Shown one piece after another: positions 32,058 through 42,322 of a stretch of DNA of 64,000 bases. Made by a program: the position numbers and the translations under genes. A model generated the notes under the pieces. The model had not been told where the DNA came from and searched no databases. It saw only the letters and a list, made by a program, of their open reading frames with translations. Every line of letters starts with the position of its first letter. Position 1 is the first letter of the stretch. Source of the DNA: an uncultured Paracoccaceae bacterium (GTDB lineage: Bacteria; Pseudomonadota; Alphaproteobacteria; Rhodobacterales; Rhodobacteraceae); NCBI GenBank assembly GCA_947500825.1, contig CANMTR010000009.1, positions 80,478 through 144,477 of the forward strand, in the 5' to 3' direction.

Positions 32058-33134
32058 TCAGCCCTCGCGCGTCTCGAAGTCGATCCGGGGGTCGACGAAG
32101 ACGTACATCAGGTCCGACAGGATGCCCACCACGAGGCCGATCAGCCCGAAGAAGAACAACGTGCCGAAGATCACCGGGTAGTCGCGCGCCACCGCCGCCT
32201 CGAACCCGAGACGGCCCAGCCCGTCGAGGGAGAAGATCGTCTCGATGATGAGGCTGCCGCCGAAGAACACGCCGATGAAGACGGCCGGGAACCCGGCGAT
32301 GATGATCAGCATCGCGTTGCGGAACACGTGGCCGTAGAGCACCGAGGATTCCTTCAGCCCCTTGGCGCGCGCCGTGACCACGTACTGCTTTTTGATCTCG
32401 TCGAGGAACGAGTTCTTGGTCAGCAGCGTCAGCGTCGCGAAGGCCGAGATGGTGGAGGCCAGGACCGGCAGCGTGATGTGCCACAGGTAGTCGCCGATCT
32501 TGCCCAAGACCGAGAGCTGCTCGAAATTGTCCGAGGTCAGGCCCCTGAGCGGGAAGATCTGGAAGTAGGACCCCCCGGCGAACAGCACCAGGAGCAGGAT
32601 CGCGAACAGGAAGCCGGGGATCGCGTAGGCCACGATGATCAGCGCCGAGGTCCAGGTGTCGAAGCTCGACCCGTCCCTGACCGCCTTGCGGATGCCCAGC
32701 GGGATCGAGATCAGGTAGGCGATCACGGTCGACCACAGGCCCAGCGTGATGGACACGGGCAGCTTCTCGATCACGAGGTCGATCACCCCGATGGAGCGGA
32801 AGTAGCTCTCGCCGAAGTCGAAGCGCACGTAGTTCCAGATCATCGACGCGAACCGCTCCAGCGGCGGCTTGTCGAAGCCGAATTCCTGCTCCAGCTCGGC
32901 GATGAAGTCGGCCGGCAGGCCGCGTGCGCCGGCGTAGTCGCTGCTGGCCCCCCCGGAGATCTCCGATCCGCCGCCGGAGAAGTTCTGGAACGCGTCGCCG
33001 CCGCCCTCCATCCGGGCGATGACCTGCTCGATCGGGCCGCCGGGGACGAATTGCGTGAGCACGAAATTGACCACCATGATCCCGAACAGGGTCGGAACGA
33101 TCAGCAGCAGCCGTCGGAGGATGTATCCGCCCAT
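32058..33134 (-). CDS. yejB: Peptide ABC transporter permease (YejB type)
   Basis: [40 protein letters not shown]. Confidence 0.93.
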   Translation of the reverse strand: MGGYILRRLLLIVPTLFGIMVVNFVLTQFVPGGPIEQVIARMEGGGDAFQNFSGGGSEISGGASSDYAGARGLPADFIAELEQEFGFDKPPLERFASMIWNYVRFDFGESYFRSIGVIDLVIEKLPVSITLGLWSTVIAYLISIPLGIRKAVRDGSSFDTWTSALIIVAYAIPGFLFAILLLVLFAGGSYFQIFPLRGLTSDNFEQLSVLGKIGDYLWHITLPVLASTISAFATLTLLTKNSFLDEIKKQYVVTARAKGLKESSVLYGHVFRNAMLIIIAGFPAVFIGVFFGGSLIIETIFSLDGLGRLGFEAAVARDYPVIFGTLFFFGLIGLVVGILSDLMYVFVDPRIDFETREG

Positions 33135-33138
33135 GGGT

Positions 33139-35073
33139 TCAGAGCGCCCCGGCCTCGCGCAGTTCCTGCGCCCTGTCCGCGTCGTACCACCACAGGTCCA
33201 GCGCCCCGAGGGTCAGCGGCGGCAGGGGGTCTGGATGGTCGTAGACGTCCCAGTAGGCCACGAGGTGCTGGGCCGAGTACCATTGCGGAATCCAGAAGCC
33301 GTAGGCGCGCAGCACCCGGTCGAGCGCCCGCGCGCCGGTCTCGACCTCGTCGAGCGTGTCGGCCGCGATCACCTCGGTGATGAGCCTGTCCACTGCCGGG
33401 TTCGAGAGCGCCATGAGGTTGCGCGAGCTGTCCTCGGCGGTGGAGCTGTCGAACCACTGGCGCAGCCCCAGCCCCGGCTCGTAGCCCTGGGTCAGGGTGT
33501 GGTTCGTCAGGTCCCACGCGCCCTCGCGCCGGCGCTGCACGTACTGGGCGCTGTCCACGCGCTCCAGCCGCGCATCGACCCCGATGCGGCGCAGGTTCTC
33601 GACATAGGGGTTCACGATCCGATCGTAGAGCGGCGAGGTCTGCAGGATCGTCAGGGACAGGGTCTGCCCGTCCTTCGTGCGGTAGCGCGCGCCGTCCTCG
33701 AAGGTCCAGCCGGCATCCTCCAGCAGGCGCGTGGCCTCGCGCAGCACCCCGCGGGGCGGCGTGTTGCCCCCGGCCTCGTTGACCTGCGGCAGGGCGGCGT
33801 CCTCGGTCAGGATGCCGTCCGGCAGGAGGTCCTCCTCCACCAGGGGTCGCAGCAGCGCGGCCTCGTCCTCGCCCGGGGGGCCTTCCGCCATCAGGTCGGT
33901 GTTCTGCCAGAACGAGACGGGACGCTCGTAGAGGCCGTAGAACAGCGTCTCGTTGGACCATTCGAAGTTGAATACCTTCGACACCGCCTCGCGCACCGAC
34001 CTGTCCTGCCACGGTGCGCGGCGGAGGTTGAAGACGAAGCCCTGGGCGGCGCCGATCGAGCCGTCGGGAAGTTCCGTCTTGATAACCTCGCCGTCGCGCA
34101 CCGCGGGGAAATCGTAGGAGGTCGCCCAGTCGAGGGAGGAGTTCTCTTCGCGGAAGAGGTATTCGCCCGCGCTGAACGCCTCCATCGAGGCGGAGGCGTC
34201 GGCGAACACCTCGACGCGGATCGTCTCGAAGTTCCAGCGGCCGCGGTTGATCGGCAGGTCGGCGGCCCACCAGTCGGGGTCCTTGCGATAGACGGCGGAG
34301 CGGCCGATATCGACCCGGTCGAGCACGTAGGGGCCGGTGCCGATGAAGGGCCGGGACTGGCTCTCGTCGATGCGCAGCCCCTCCTCTTCGAACTGCTCCT
34401 CCGAGATCGCCGTAGCCAGCCCGGCGATGCCGATCCGGTCGCGGACGGGCGATTCCTCGGAGAAGGAGAAGCGGATGCGCCGCTCGTCCAGCACCTCGAT
34501 ATCGGTGATGAAGTTCTGCACGATGTTGCGGAACTCGGCGATGCCCTGCTCCAGGATCGTCTCGTAGAAGAAGGCCACGTCGGAGGCCTCGACCGGGCTG
34601 CCGTCGTGGAAGGTGATGCCCTCGCGCAGCGTGAAGGTCACCGACGAGACGTCCTCTGGATAGGACATCGTCTCGCACAGGTAGCAGTAGAGCGCGTAGG
34701 GGTCGTCCGCCGTGCTGGTCAGCATGCTCTCGTAGACGACCTCCGACGCGGTGCCCTCGGGCACGCCACGGCGGGTCCACAGATTGAAGCTGTCGAAGAC
34801 GAGCGTGGTGGAGAAGCTCATCTCGCCGCCCTTGGGGGCGTCGGGGTCGACGTAGCCGAGATGCTCGAAGTCGGGCCCGTAAACCGGCTCGCCGAAATTG
34901 GTATAGGCGTGGGTCTCGGTCACCTCGCCGGAACCGCCTTCCGCCCCTTCCTGGGCGGGGGCCGCGCCGGCCAGCGACAGCGCCGCCGCTCCGGCCAGGA
35001 ACCCGGCGGGCATCCGGTGCCGCGGGGCGGGCAGGGCGCGGATGAGGGCGCGGGCGGATCTGGGGGGCGTCAT
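33139..35073 (-). CDS. yejA: Extracellular (peptide) solute-binding protein (YejA type, SBP family 5)
   Basis: [46 protein letters not shown]_bac_5 pattern. Confidence 0.92.
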   Translation of the reverse strand: MTPPRSARALIRALPAPRHRMPAGFLAGAAALSLAGAAPAQEGAEGGSGEVTETHAYTNFGEPVYGPDFEHLGYVDPDAPKGGEMSFSTTLVFDSFNLWTRRGVPEGTASEVVYESMLTSTADDPYALYCYLCETMSYPEDVSSVTFTLREGITFHDGSPVEASDVAFFYETILEQGIAEFRNIVQNFITDIEVLDERRIRFSFSEESPVRDRIGIAGLATAISEEQFEEEGLRIDESQSRPFIGTGPYVLDRVDIGRSAVYRKDPDWWAADLPINRGRWNFETIRVEVFADASASMEAFSAGEYLFREENSSLDWATSYDFPAVRDGEVIKTELPDGSIGAAQGFVFNLRRAPWQDRSVREAVSKVFNFEWSNETLFYGLYERPVSFWQNTDLMAEGPPGEDEAALLRPLVEEDLLPDGILTEDAALPQVNEAGGNTPPRGVLREATRLLEDAGWTFEDGARYRTKDGQTLSLTILQTSPLYDRIVNPYVENLRRIGVDARLERVDSAQYVQRRREGAWDLTNHTLTQGYEPGLGLRQWFDSSTAEDSSRNLMALSNPAVDRLITEVIAADTLDEVETGARALDRVLRAYGFWIPQWYSAQHLVAYWDVYDHPDPLPPLTLGALDLWWYDADRAQELREAGAL

Positions 35074-35184
35074 GGCAACTCCGTCACGGGGTGCGGGGGC
35101 GTGGCGGGAGGCTAAGTGCCGCGACGCGACATCTGCAAGTCGAATTGTCTTGAGCGGGGCGTGATGGCCGGGCCCGATACGAAG

Positions 35185-35207
35185 ACGGCCGCCCCGTGGG
35201 CGGCCGT
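35185..35207 (-). terminator. Intrinsic-type hairpin downstream of the cytochrome c gene
   Basis: ACGGCCGCCC-CGT-GGGCGGCCGT, 10-bp perfect stem, located 30 nt after the minus-strand stop at 35237. Confidence 0.6.
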
Positions 35208-35236
35208 GCGGTGTTCCCGGGCCGGGATGCGGCGCC

Positions 35237-35752
35237 TCAGCCGCCCGTGGTCTGCAGGTAGGCGATCAGGTTCGCCCGGTCCTCGACCGAGGGCAGGCCG
35301 TTGAAGGACATGATCGTTCCCGGCGCCTCGCCCTGCGGGTCGGCGAGGAAGGTGTTCAGGTTCTCCGGCGTCCAGCTCTCGAAATGCTCCTCGAGCGCGC
35401 CCGAGTAGTTGAAGCCCGACACCGCATCGACCTCCCGCTCCACCACGCCGTCCAGGTGCGGGCCCACGGCGTTGGAGCCATCCAGGTTGTGGCAGGCGCG
35501 GCACTTGCCGAACACCCGCTCGCCCGCGCTCGCGTCGGCCGAGGCGAAGACCTCCTCGAAGGGGACTTCGGCTTCCTCTTCGCCGCCGCCCTCTTCCTCG
35601 GGGACCTCGACCGCGTAGGCCTGCTCGTGCTCGCCGCCATGGTCGCCGCCCACGTGGTAGATCAGCTCGCCCCCCCAGATGCCCAGCAGGAACACCAGCA
35701 GGGTTCCGCAGAATCCGGCCACGATCTTGGTCAGGGTCATGGTATCGAACAT
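35237..35752 (-). CDS. Membrane-anchored class I cytochrome c (CycM/c552-like)
   Basis: N-terminal TM segment, acidic linker, CRACH haem motif, distal Met in GTIMSFNGL. Confidence 0.93.
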   Translation of the reverse strand: MFDTMTLTKIVAGFCGTLLVFLLGIWGGELIYHVGGDHGGEHEQAYAVEVPEEEGGGEEEAEVPFEEVFASADASAGERVFGKCRACHNLDGSNAVGPHLDGVVEREVDAVSGFNYSGALEEHFESWTPENLNTFLADPQGEAPGTIMSFNGLPSVEDRANLIAYLQTTGG

Positions 35753-35858
35753 GGGGGTGGTCGCCTCGTGTCGCTTATCGCGCACTCTCTATCCGCAATG
35801 ACGCGCGAACTGCAAGCGTCGAGGCTTGCGACGATCCGCCTCCCGATGCCCTCGCGCG

Positions 35859-36773
35859 TCAGCCGCGCGGGTGGGCCTTCTCGTAGACGGCCATCAGCCG
35901 CGCGGTATCCACGCCCGTATAGGCTTGCGTGGTGGACAGCGACGCGTGGCCCAGCAGCTCCTGGATCGCGCGCAGGTCGCCCCCCGCATCCAGCAGGTGG
36001 GTGGCGAAGGAATGGCGCAGCGCGTGGGGCGTGGCCGAGGCCGGCAGGCCGAGCTGCATCCGCGCCGTCTCCATGGTGCGGGCCACGAGCCGGGCGCCGA
36101 GCCGGCCCCCCTTGGCGCCGCGGAACAGCGGATCGTCGGGCTGGGAGGGGAACGGGCAGATCGCGCGGTAAGCCTCCACGCAGGTGCGCGCGGCGGGCAG
36201 GACCGGCACGATCCGCTCCTTGCCGCCCTTGCCGAAGATGCGCAGCGTCTCGGGCAGGGGGGCGTCGCGCGCATCGAGGCCCAGCGCCTCCGAGATTCGC
36301 AACCCGCACCCCCACAGCAGGGTCAGGACCGCCACGTCGCGCGCGGCGATCCAGGGCACGGCCGCCTGCGCCTCCACCGCCGCGATGAGCCCGCGCGCCG
36401 CCTCGGGCGCGACGGGGCGGGGCAGGCGGCGCTTGAAGCGGGGCGCGCGCGCCGACAGGATCGCGGTCACGTCCACGTCGTCGCGCTCGGCGATCCAGCC
36501 GGCGAAACCCTTCACCGCCGACAACGCCCGGGCGAGGGACCGGGCCGACAGGCCGTCGGCGCGCTCGGCGGCCATCCAGGCGCGCATGTCCGCCAGCCGG
36601 ACGGCCCGCACGAGCGCGAGTCCCGTCTCCTCGCCCATGTGTTCCTGCTGGAAGGCGAGAAACCCCACGAGGTCGGCGCGGTAGGCCTCCACCGTGGCGG
36701 GCGCCGCGCCCTCGACCCCCGCCAGATGCGCCAGCCAGCGCTCCAGCGCGTCGGCGAGACCGGGGGAGATCAC
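35859..36773 (-). CDS. xerC: Tyrosine recombinase XerC
   Basis: LLWGCGLRISEALGL, ATPHALRHSFATHLLDAGGDLRAIQELLGHASLSTTQAYTGVD. Confidence 0.93.
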   Translation of the reverse strand: MISPGLADALERWLAHLAGVEGAAPATVEAYRADLVGFLAFQQEHMGEETGLALVRAVRLADMRAWMAAERADGLSARSLARALSAVKGFAGWIAERDDVDVTAILSARAPRFKRRLPRPVAPEAARGLIAAVEAQAAVPWIAARDVAVLTLLWGCGLRISEALGLDARDAPLPETLRIFGKGGKERIVPVLPAARTCVEAYRAICPFPSQPDDPLFRGAKGGRLGARLVARTMETARMQLGLPASATPHALRHSFATHLLDAGGDLRAIQELLGHASLSTTQAYTGVDTARLMAVYEKAHPRG

Positions 36774-37456
36774 AGGAGCCGCCCCAGCGCCCGCTCGACC
36801 ATCCCGGCGAAGTAGTCGAGCAGGTCCGTGCCCTGCCCGGGGGCGAATTGCTGCGGATCGCGCGAGCCCATGACGAGAAGGCCGGGCGATTGGCCGGTCC
36901 CCATGTCGAGCCTCAGGCAGGCCTCCGAGGAGATGTAGGCGGCCGCCGCGCCGTGAATCGCCGCCGCGCCGCCCGCGACCTGCCGAAGCGTGACGCGGCG
37001 CGGCGCCCCGTCCCGGCCCGACCCGGCGTGGAGCGCGACATCCCCCGGGTCCGCGAGGTCCAGCGCGTCGGTGCGGGGGGCGCCCGGTCCCGCCTCCAGG
37101 AGGAGGCGCAGGGACTCGACCCGCAAGATCTCGGCCACCGGCCCCGACAGGGTCGCGAGGAAGTCGGTCAGGGTGCGCGGCTCCATCAGCGCCAGGGTCG
37201 CGCGGTGGATCATGTTGGTCCCGGCGAGGTTCTCGTAGGCGGCGGCGATCACCGTGCGGTGGGTGTCCTCCAGCCGGTCGAGCCGGGCCTCGAGCCTGTC
37301 CATGGCGATGGCGCGCATGTCGATGACGTTGTCGCCGCGCAGGGCGTCGGCCGCCCCGGCCAGGGCGCGCATCAGCTCGGTATCCTCCAGGATGCGGTCC
37401 GGGCTGGACAGGAAGCTCTCGCGGATATCGGGATCGGCCAGGGGATGGGTGGTCAT
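36770..37456 (-). CDS. DUF484 family protein
   Basis: 228-aa product upstream of and overlapping xerC by 4 nt, the usual DUF484-xer arrangement. Confidence 0.85.
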   Translation of the reverse strand: MTTHPLADPDIRESFLSSPDRILEDTELMRALAGAADALRGDNVIDMRAIAMDRLEARLDRLEDTHRTVIAAAYENLAGTNMIHRATLALMEPRTLTDFLATLSGPVAEILRVESLRLLLEAGPGAPRTDALDLADPGDVALHAGSGRDGAPRRVTLRQVAGGAAAIHGAAAAYISSEACLRLDMGTGQSPGLLVMGSRDPQQFAPGQGTDLLDYFAGMVERALGRLL

Positions 37457-37825
37457 GGGCGAACCTGCTCGGAATGATGTTTTTCCCGTCAGCCTAGCGC
37501 GACGCACGGGGCGCGTCCCAGCGAAATCGTCGGGGCTCCGGCGCGGGGACGCCCGCGATGCCCGGATGCGACAGCCGGCCCGGATGACCGGCCCCCGCCC
37601 GGCGCGCCGTGTCGCGCCACACCGCCGAGATCGGCGGCCACGCGGTCGGGGGCGCGTCCCTGCCGCCCACATCCGCCGCCTGCCGGGCGAGCGTCCCGGT
37701 GCGCCGGGCCTCGCGGTGCCCGGAATGCCCGTGGGCCCGACGGGGACGGAGAGGGAGAACCGCGCTGATCCCTGCGCCTCTCCACAGACGGATCGACGGA
37801 GGTTTTCGCCCGGCACGGCTGAGGC

Positions 37826-37902
37826 TGGTGACCCCGGCAGGATTCGAACCTGCAACCTGCCCCTTAGGAGGGGGCTGCTCTATCCAGTTGAGCCACGGGG
37901 CC
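37826..37902 (-). tRNA. tRNA-Arg (anticodon CCU), CCA encoded
   Basis: Reverse complement GGCCCCGTGGCTCAACTGGATAGAGCAGCCCCCTCCTAAGGGGCAGGTTGCAGGTTCGAATCCTGCCGGGGTCACCA folds as a cloverleaf; anticodon loop CTCCTAA. Confidence 0.95.
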
Positions 37903-37973
37903 GCCGGAACGGATCATCCCATTCCCGGGCGTCGGGCGCAATGGGGCCGGCGCACCCGGGCGGCCTGGCAGGG

Positions 37974-38003
37974 TTGACCTTCCAGCGACTGGAGCCCTTA
38001 TCT
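37974..38003 (+). promoter_or_regulatory. CueR/HmrR-type copper-responsive promoter-operator
   Basis: TTGACC...TTCCAG-CGA-CTGGAG...TTATCT just upstream of copA: long spacer with a dyad between the -35 and -10 elements, typical of MerR-family operators. Confidence 0.75.
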
Positions 38004-38033
38004 CTTCGGTCCAACCGGCAACAGGAGGGGGCC

Positions 38034-40526
38034 ATGGCCGCCGACAGCGTCACGATCCGCATCACCGGGCTGTCCTGCGCGTCCTGCGTGGGCCGGGCCG
38101 AACGGGCGATCCGCAGCGTGCCCGGCGTGGACCGGGCCGAGGTGAACCTCGCCACCGGGACGGCGCGCGTGGCCCCCGGCACCGCGGCCCTTTCCGACAT
38201 CGCCTCGGCGCTGGAGCGGGCGAACTACCCCGCCGCGACCCGCAGCGGGACCTTCGTGGTCGAGGGGATGAACTGCGCCTCCTGCTCGGGGCGGGTGGAG
38301 CGGGCCGTCGGCGCCCTGCCGGGCGTGACCGGGGCGCGGGTGAACCTGGCCACGGGGACGCTCGAGGCGGACTGGATCGACGGGACCGCCACCCCCGCCG
38401 CCATGGCCCGCGCCGCGACCGAGGCCGGCTACCCGACCCGGCCCCGCGACGACGACGCGGACGCCCCGTCCGCCGATCGCGGCGCGGCCGAGACCCGTCG
38501 CACGGCCCGGGCCGCGATCGTCGCCGGGGCGCTGACCCTGCCGGTCTTCCTGGTGGAGATGGGCGGCCACCTGCTGCCCGGCCTCGCCGCCCCGGTGGAG
38601 GCGGCGACGGGACAGCGGGGCCTGTGGATGGTGGAGTTCGCGCTCATCACCCTGGTCCTGGCCTGGCCGGGCCGGCGCTTCCTGGCGCGGGGGGTGCCCG
38701 CGCTCCTGCGCGGCGCGCCGGACATGGATTCGCTGGTGGCGCTGGGCACGGTGGCGGCCTGGGGCTATTCCACGGTGGCGACCTTCGCGCCCGCGCTCCT
38801 GCCCCCGGGCAGCGTCGCGGTCTATTTCGAGGCGGCGGGCGTCATCGTCACGCTGATCCTCGCTGGCCGCTGGATGGAGGCCCGGGCGCGGGGCCGCACG
38901 GGCGCCGCGATCCGCGCCCTGGTCGGCCTGCAACCGCGCACGGCGCGGGCGATCCGCGACGGCCGCGAGGTCGAGGTGCCGGTGGCGGAACTCGGCACCG
39001 GCGACCGGGTGATGGTCCGCCCCGGAGAGCGCCTGCCGGTGGACGGCACCGTGGTCGAGGGGCGCTCCTTCGTGGACGAATCGATGCTGACCGGCGAGCC
39101 GATCCCGGTGGACAAGACCGCGGGCGACGCCGCCACGGGCGGCACCGTGAACGGCGCGGGCCTCCTGACCCTGCGCGCGACCGCCGTGGGCGAGGCCACC
39201 GTGCTGTCGGGCATCGTGCGGATGGTGCAGGAGGCGCAGGGCGCCAAGCTGCCGATCCAGGGCGCGGTGGACCGGGTGGTGCGCTGGTTCGTCCCCGCGA
39301 TCCTGGGCGTCGCGGCGCTGACCGTGGCGGCCTGGCTCGCCCTCGGCCCCGATCCGGCGCTGGGCCTGGCGCTGGTCTCGGGCGTGTCAGTCCTGATCAT
39401 CGCCTGCCCCTGCGCCATGGGGCTCGCCACGCCCACGAGCGTGATGGTGGGCACGGGCCGCGCCGCCGAGCTGGGCGTCCTGTTCCGCCGCGGCGACGCT
39501 CTGCAAAGGCTGCAGGAGGTCCGCACGATCGCCTTCGACAAGACCGGCACCCTGACCGAGGGGCGCCCGGACCTGACCGACCTCGTGCCGGCGGGCGACA
39601 TGTCCGGGGCGCGGGCGCTGACCTTCGCCGCGGCGGTGGAGCGCGGCTCCGAGCACCCCATCGCCACGGCGATCCGGCGCGCCGCCGACGCGCGCGAAAT
39701 CGAGGTGCCCGCCGCCGAAGGGTTCGAGAGCCTGACGGGACTGGGCGCACGCGCCCGGGTCGAGGGGCACGGCGTGCTGGTCGGCGCCGCCCGCCTGATG
39801 GCGCGCGAGGGCATCGACACCTCAGGGCTGGACGCGGATGCCGAGCGGATCGCGGCGGCCGGCCGCACGCCCCTCTTCGTCGCGGTGGAGGGCCGGGTGG
39901 CGGCCCTCCTGGGCGTGGCCGACCCGGTGCGCCGCGGCGCGGCTTCGGCCGTGGCGGACCTCAAGGCACGCGGGGTCCGCGTGGCGATGGTATCCGGCGA
40001 CGCCCGCGCCACCGCCCGCGCGATCGGCGACGCGCTGGGCATCGACGACGTGGTGGCCGAGGTCCTGCCCGGCGACAAGGTCGCGGCGGTGGAGAAGCTC
40101 GAGGGGCCCGTGGCCTTCGTGGGCGACGGGATCAACGACGCGCCCGCGCTTGCCGCCGCCGACGTGGGGATCGCGGTGGGCACGGGCACCGACGTGGCCA
40201 TCGAGGCGGCGGACGTGGTGCTCGTCTCGGGCGACCCGGCGGGCGTGTCCCGCGCGGTGGAGGTGAGCCGGCGCACCATGCGCAACATCCGGCAGAACCT
40301 GTTCTGGGCCTTCGCCTACAACGCGGCCCTTGTGCCCGTCGCCGCCGGCATCCTGTGGCCCGTCACCGGGCACCTGCTGTCGCCCATGCTGGCGGCGGGG
40401 GCCATGGCGCTGTCGAGCGTCTTCGTGCTGACGAACGCCCTGCGGCTGCGGCGGATGGAGGTTGGCGCGCCCCGGCACTCCGACCCGTCGCCGGCGCCCG
40501 GGGCCGCGCCGCAACCGGCCGAGTGA
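38034..40526 (+). CDS. copA: Copper-translocating P1B-type ATPase with two N-terminal HMA domains
   Basis: [12 protein letters not shown] and [12 protein letters not shown] metal-binding motifs, CPCAMG TM motif, [19 protein letters not shown]. Confidence 0.95.
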   Translation: MAADSVTIRITGLSCASCVGRAERAIRSVPGVDRAEVNLATGTARVAPGTAALSDIASALERANYPAATRSGTFVVEGMNCASCSGRVERAVGALPGVTGARVNLATGTLEADWIDGTATPAAMARAATEAGYPTRPRDDDADAPSADRGAAETRRTARAAIVAGALTLPVFLVEMGGHLLPGLAAPVEAATGQRGLWMVEFALITLVLAWPGRRFLARGVPALLRGAPDMDSLVALGTVAAWGYSTVATFAPALLPPGSVAVYFEAAGVIVTLILAGRWMEARARGRTGAAIRALVGLQPRTARAIRDGREVEVPVAELGTGDRVMVRPGERLPVDGTVVEGRSFVDESMLTGEPIPVDKTAGDAATGGTVNGAGLLTLRATAVGEATVLSGIVRMVQEAQGAKLPIQGAVDRVVRWFVPAILGVAALTVAAWLALGPDPALGLALVSGVSVLIIACPCAMGLATPTSVMVGTGRAAELGVLFRRGDALQRLQEVRTIAFDKTGTLTEGRPDLTDLVPAGDMSGARALTFAAAVERGSEHPIATAIRRAADAREIEVPAAEGFESLTGLGARARVEGHGVLVGAARLMAREGIDTSGLDADAERIAAAGRTPLFVAVEGRVAALLGVADPVRRGAASAVADLKARGVRVAMVSGDARATARAIGDALGIDDVVAEVLPGDKVAAVEKLEGPVAFVGDGINDAPALAAADVGIAVGTGTDVAIEAADVVLVSGDPAGVSRAVEVSRRTMRNIRQNLFWAFAYNAALVPVAAGILWPVTGHLLSPMLAAGAMALSSVFVLTNALRLRRMEVGAPRHSDPSPAPGAAPQPAE

Positions 40527-40551
40527 GACCGAAGGAAAAGGGAGAGACGCG

Positions 40552-40950
40552 ATGAACATCGGAGTCGCCGCCGCCCGGTCGGGCCTGCCGGCCAAGACGA
40601 TCCGCTACTACGAGGAGATCGGGCTGGTCCGGCCGCCACGGGACGTCAACGGCTACCGCGCCTTCGGCGAGCGCGACGTGGCGATGCTGGTGTTCCTCGG
40701 CCGGGCGCGGTCCATGGGGTTCTCGATCGAGGATTGCCGCCGGCTCCTGTCGCTCTGGGCCGACCAGGAGCGGGCGAGCGCCGACGTCAAGGCGCTGGCC
40801 CGCGAGCATCTGGCCGAGATCGACGCCAAGATCGCGGGCCTGCGGACCATGCGCGACACGCTCGACCATCTGATCGGGCAATGCGCCGGCGACGACCGGC
40901 CCGATTGCCCGATCCTGGAGAGCTTCTCGGCCGGTCGCCCTTCAGGGTAG
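40552..40950 (+). CDS. cueR: Cu(I)-responsive MerR-family regulator
   Basis: MNIGVAAARSGLPAKTIRYYEEIGLV; C-x7-C metal-binding loop (CAGDDRPDC); downstream of copA. Confidence 0.93.
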   Translation: MNIGVAAARSGLPAKTIRYYEEIGLVRPPRDVNGYRAFGERDVAMLVFLGRARSMGFSIEDCRRLLSLWADQERASADVKALAREHLAEIDAKIAGLRTMRDTLDHLIGQCAGDDRPDCPILESFSAGRPSG

Positions 40951-42321
40951 CACCGCCTCGGGCAGGAGCGGCCAGACCGGTGCCCAGGCCGCGGTGAGCG
41001 CGAGGAGCGCGGCCGTGGCCGCGCCGAGCGTGATCGCGGTCGAGCGCCCCATGACCGCCGCCTCCGCCTCGGGGTGCGACAGCAAGGCCGGTCCGAGCAC
41101 CCGCAGGTAGTAGGCCAGCGAAATCACCGTGTTCGCCGCCGCGGCGAGGGCGAGCCACCACAGACCCGCTTCCAGCGTCGCGGCGAAGAGGGCGAGCTTG
41201 CCCAGGAATCCCGCCAGCGGCGGCACCCCCACGAAGGACAGGAAGGCCAGCGCCAGGGCGGCGAGCGCGGCCGGGTGGCTGCGGCCCAGCCCGCGCCAGT
41301 CGGCGATCCGGGTCCGGCCGCGCAGATGGGCGACCACGGCCAGGGCGGCGACGTTGGCAAACGCGTAGGCGGCCAGGAAGCCGATCAGCGCGGGCAGCGC
41401 CCCGGCCACCGCGACGGCCATCAGCGCGTATCCCGTCTGGCTGACGGAGGACCACCCGATCAGGCGGCGCAGGTCGTCCTGCGCCAGGGCGCAGAGGTTG
41501 CCGAGGGTCATCGTGGCGACCGCGACGAGGCCCAGGAGCAGGCGCAGGGGCGCGGCCTCGTCGGGCACGACCTCCACCAGCCGGTAGAGGGCGACGGCGG
41601 CGGCGACCTTCGGCACCGTGGTCAGGAACGCCGCGGCCGGGACCGGCGCGCCCTCGGCCACGTCGGGCACCCAAGGGTGGGCCGGCACCGCGCCCAGCTT
41701 GAAGAGGAGCCCGGCGAGGACCAGCGCCAGTCCGGTCACCGCCAGCGGGTCGCGGGGCAGGGAGCCGAGCGCGGCGTAGCCCGGGCCCCCCGCGATCCCC
41801 ATGACCAGGACGACCCCGATCACCAGGAGCGCGTTGGCCAGCGCGCCGACGAGGAAGTACTTCATTCCCGCCTCGAGCGAGATCGCCCAGTCGCGGTGGT
41901 AGGCCGCCAGCACGTATCCCGTGACGGACGACAGCAGGACCCCCATCACGAGCTGCATGAGGTCCGCCGCGCCGGCCATCGCCATGGCCCCCAGCGCGGA
42001 GAACAGGAGCATGGCATAGACCTCGCCGTGGCGCCTGTCGGTGGCGAACCAGGCGGGCGACAGGCCCACCGAGAGCGCGGTCAGCCCCAGGATCAGGAGC
42101 CGCGCCGACGCGGTCGCGCCGTCGAGGGCGAAGGTGCCCGAGAAGGTCGTCTGCCGCAGCCCGGCCTGCGACAGCGCCAGCCCCGCGGCCACCGCCAGCC
42201 CGGCGAGCGCGACCCCGGCGCACCAGCCGTGGCGCGGCTGGGGCAGCGCCATCGCCGCCAGCAGGGCGAGGACGGCCGTCACGAGGACCGCGATCTCGGG
42301 GGCGAGGTCGGCCAGGGGCAT
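40942..42321 (-). CDS. NADH-quinone oxidoreductase subunit N homologue (orphan membrane-arm cluster)
   Basis: Proton-conducting transporter domain, AGLLFKLGAVPAHPWVPDVAEGAPVPAAAFLTTVPKVAA; terminal gene of the A-BD-H-J-K-L-M-N operon. Confidence 0.88.
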   Translation of the reverse strand: MPLADLAPEIAVLVTAVLALLAAMALPQPRHGWCAGVALAGLAVAAGLALSQAGLRQTTFSGTFALDGATASARLLILGLTALSVGLSPAWFATDRRHGEVYAMLLFSALGAMAMAGAADLMQLVMGVLLSSVTGYVLAAYHRDWAISLEAGMKYFLVGALANALLVIGVVLVMGIAGGPGYAALGSLPRDPLAVTGLALVLAGLLFKLGAVPAHPWVPDVAEGAPVPAAAFLTTVPKVAAAVALYRLVEVVPDEAAPLRLLLGLVAVATMTLGNLCALAQDDLRRLIGWSSVSQTGYALMAVAVAGALPALIGFLAAYAFANVAALAVVAHLRGRTRIADWRGLGRSHPAALAALALAFLSFVGVPPLAGFLGKLALFAATLEAGLWWLALAAAANTVISLAYYLRVLGPALLSHPEAEAAVMGRSTAITLGAATAALLALTAAWAPVWPLLPEAVLP

Positions 42322-42322
42322 C

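Noticed and set aside
35812-35829. GCAAGC-GTCGAG-GCTTGC hairpin downstream of xerC
   Set aside because: Only a 6-bp stem with no U-tract; too weak to call a terminator confidently.
37254-38033. 5' extension of the copA ORF in the track (1090 aa)
   Set aside because: It runs through DUF484, the tRNA-Arg gene and the CueR-type operator. The true start is the ATG at 38034.
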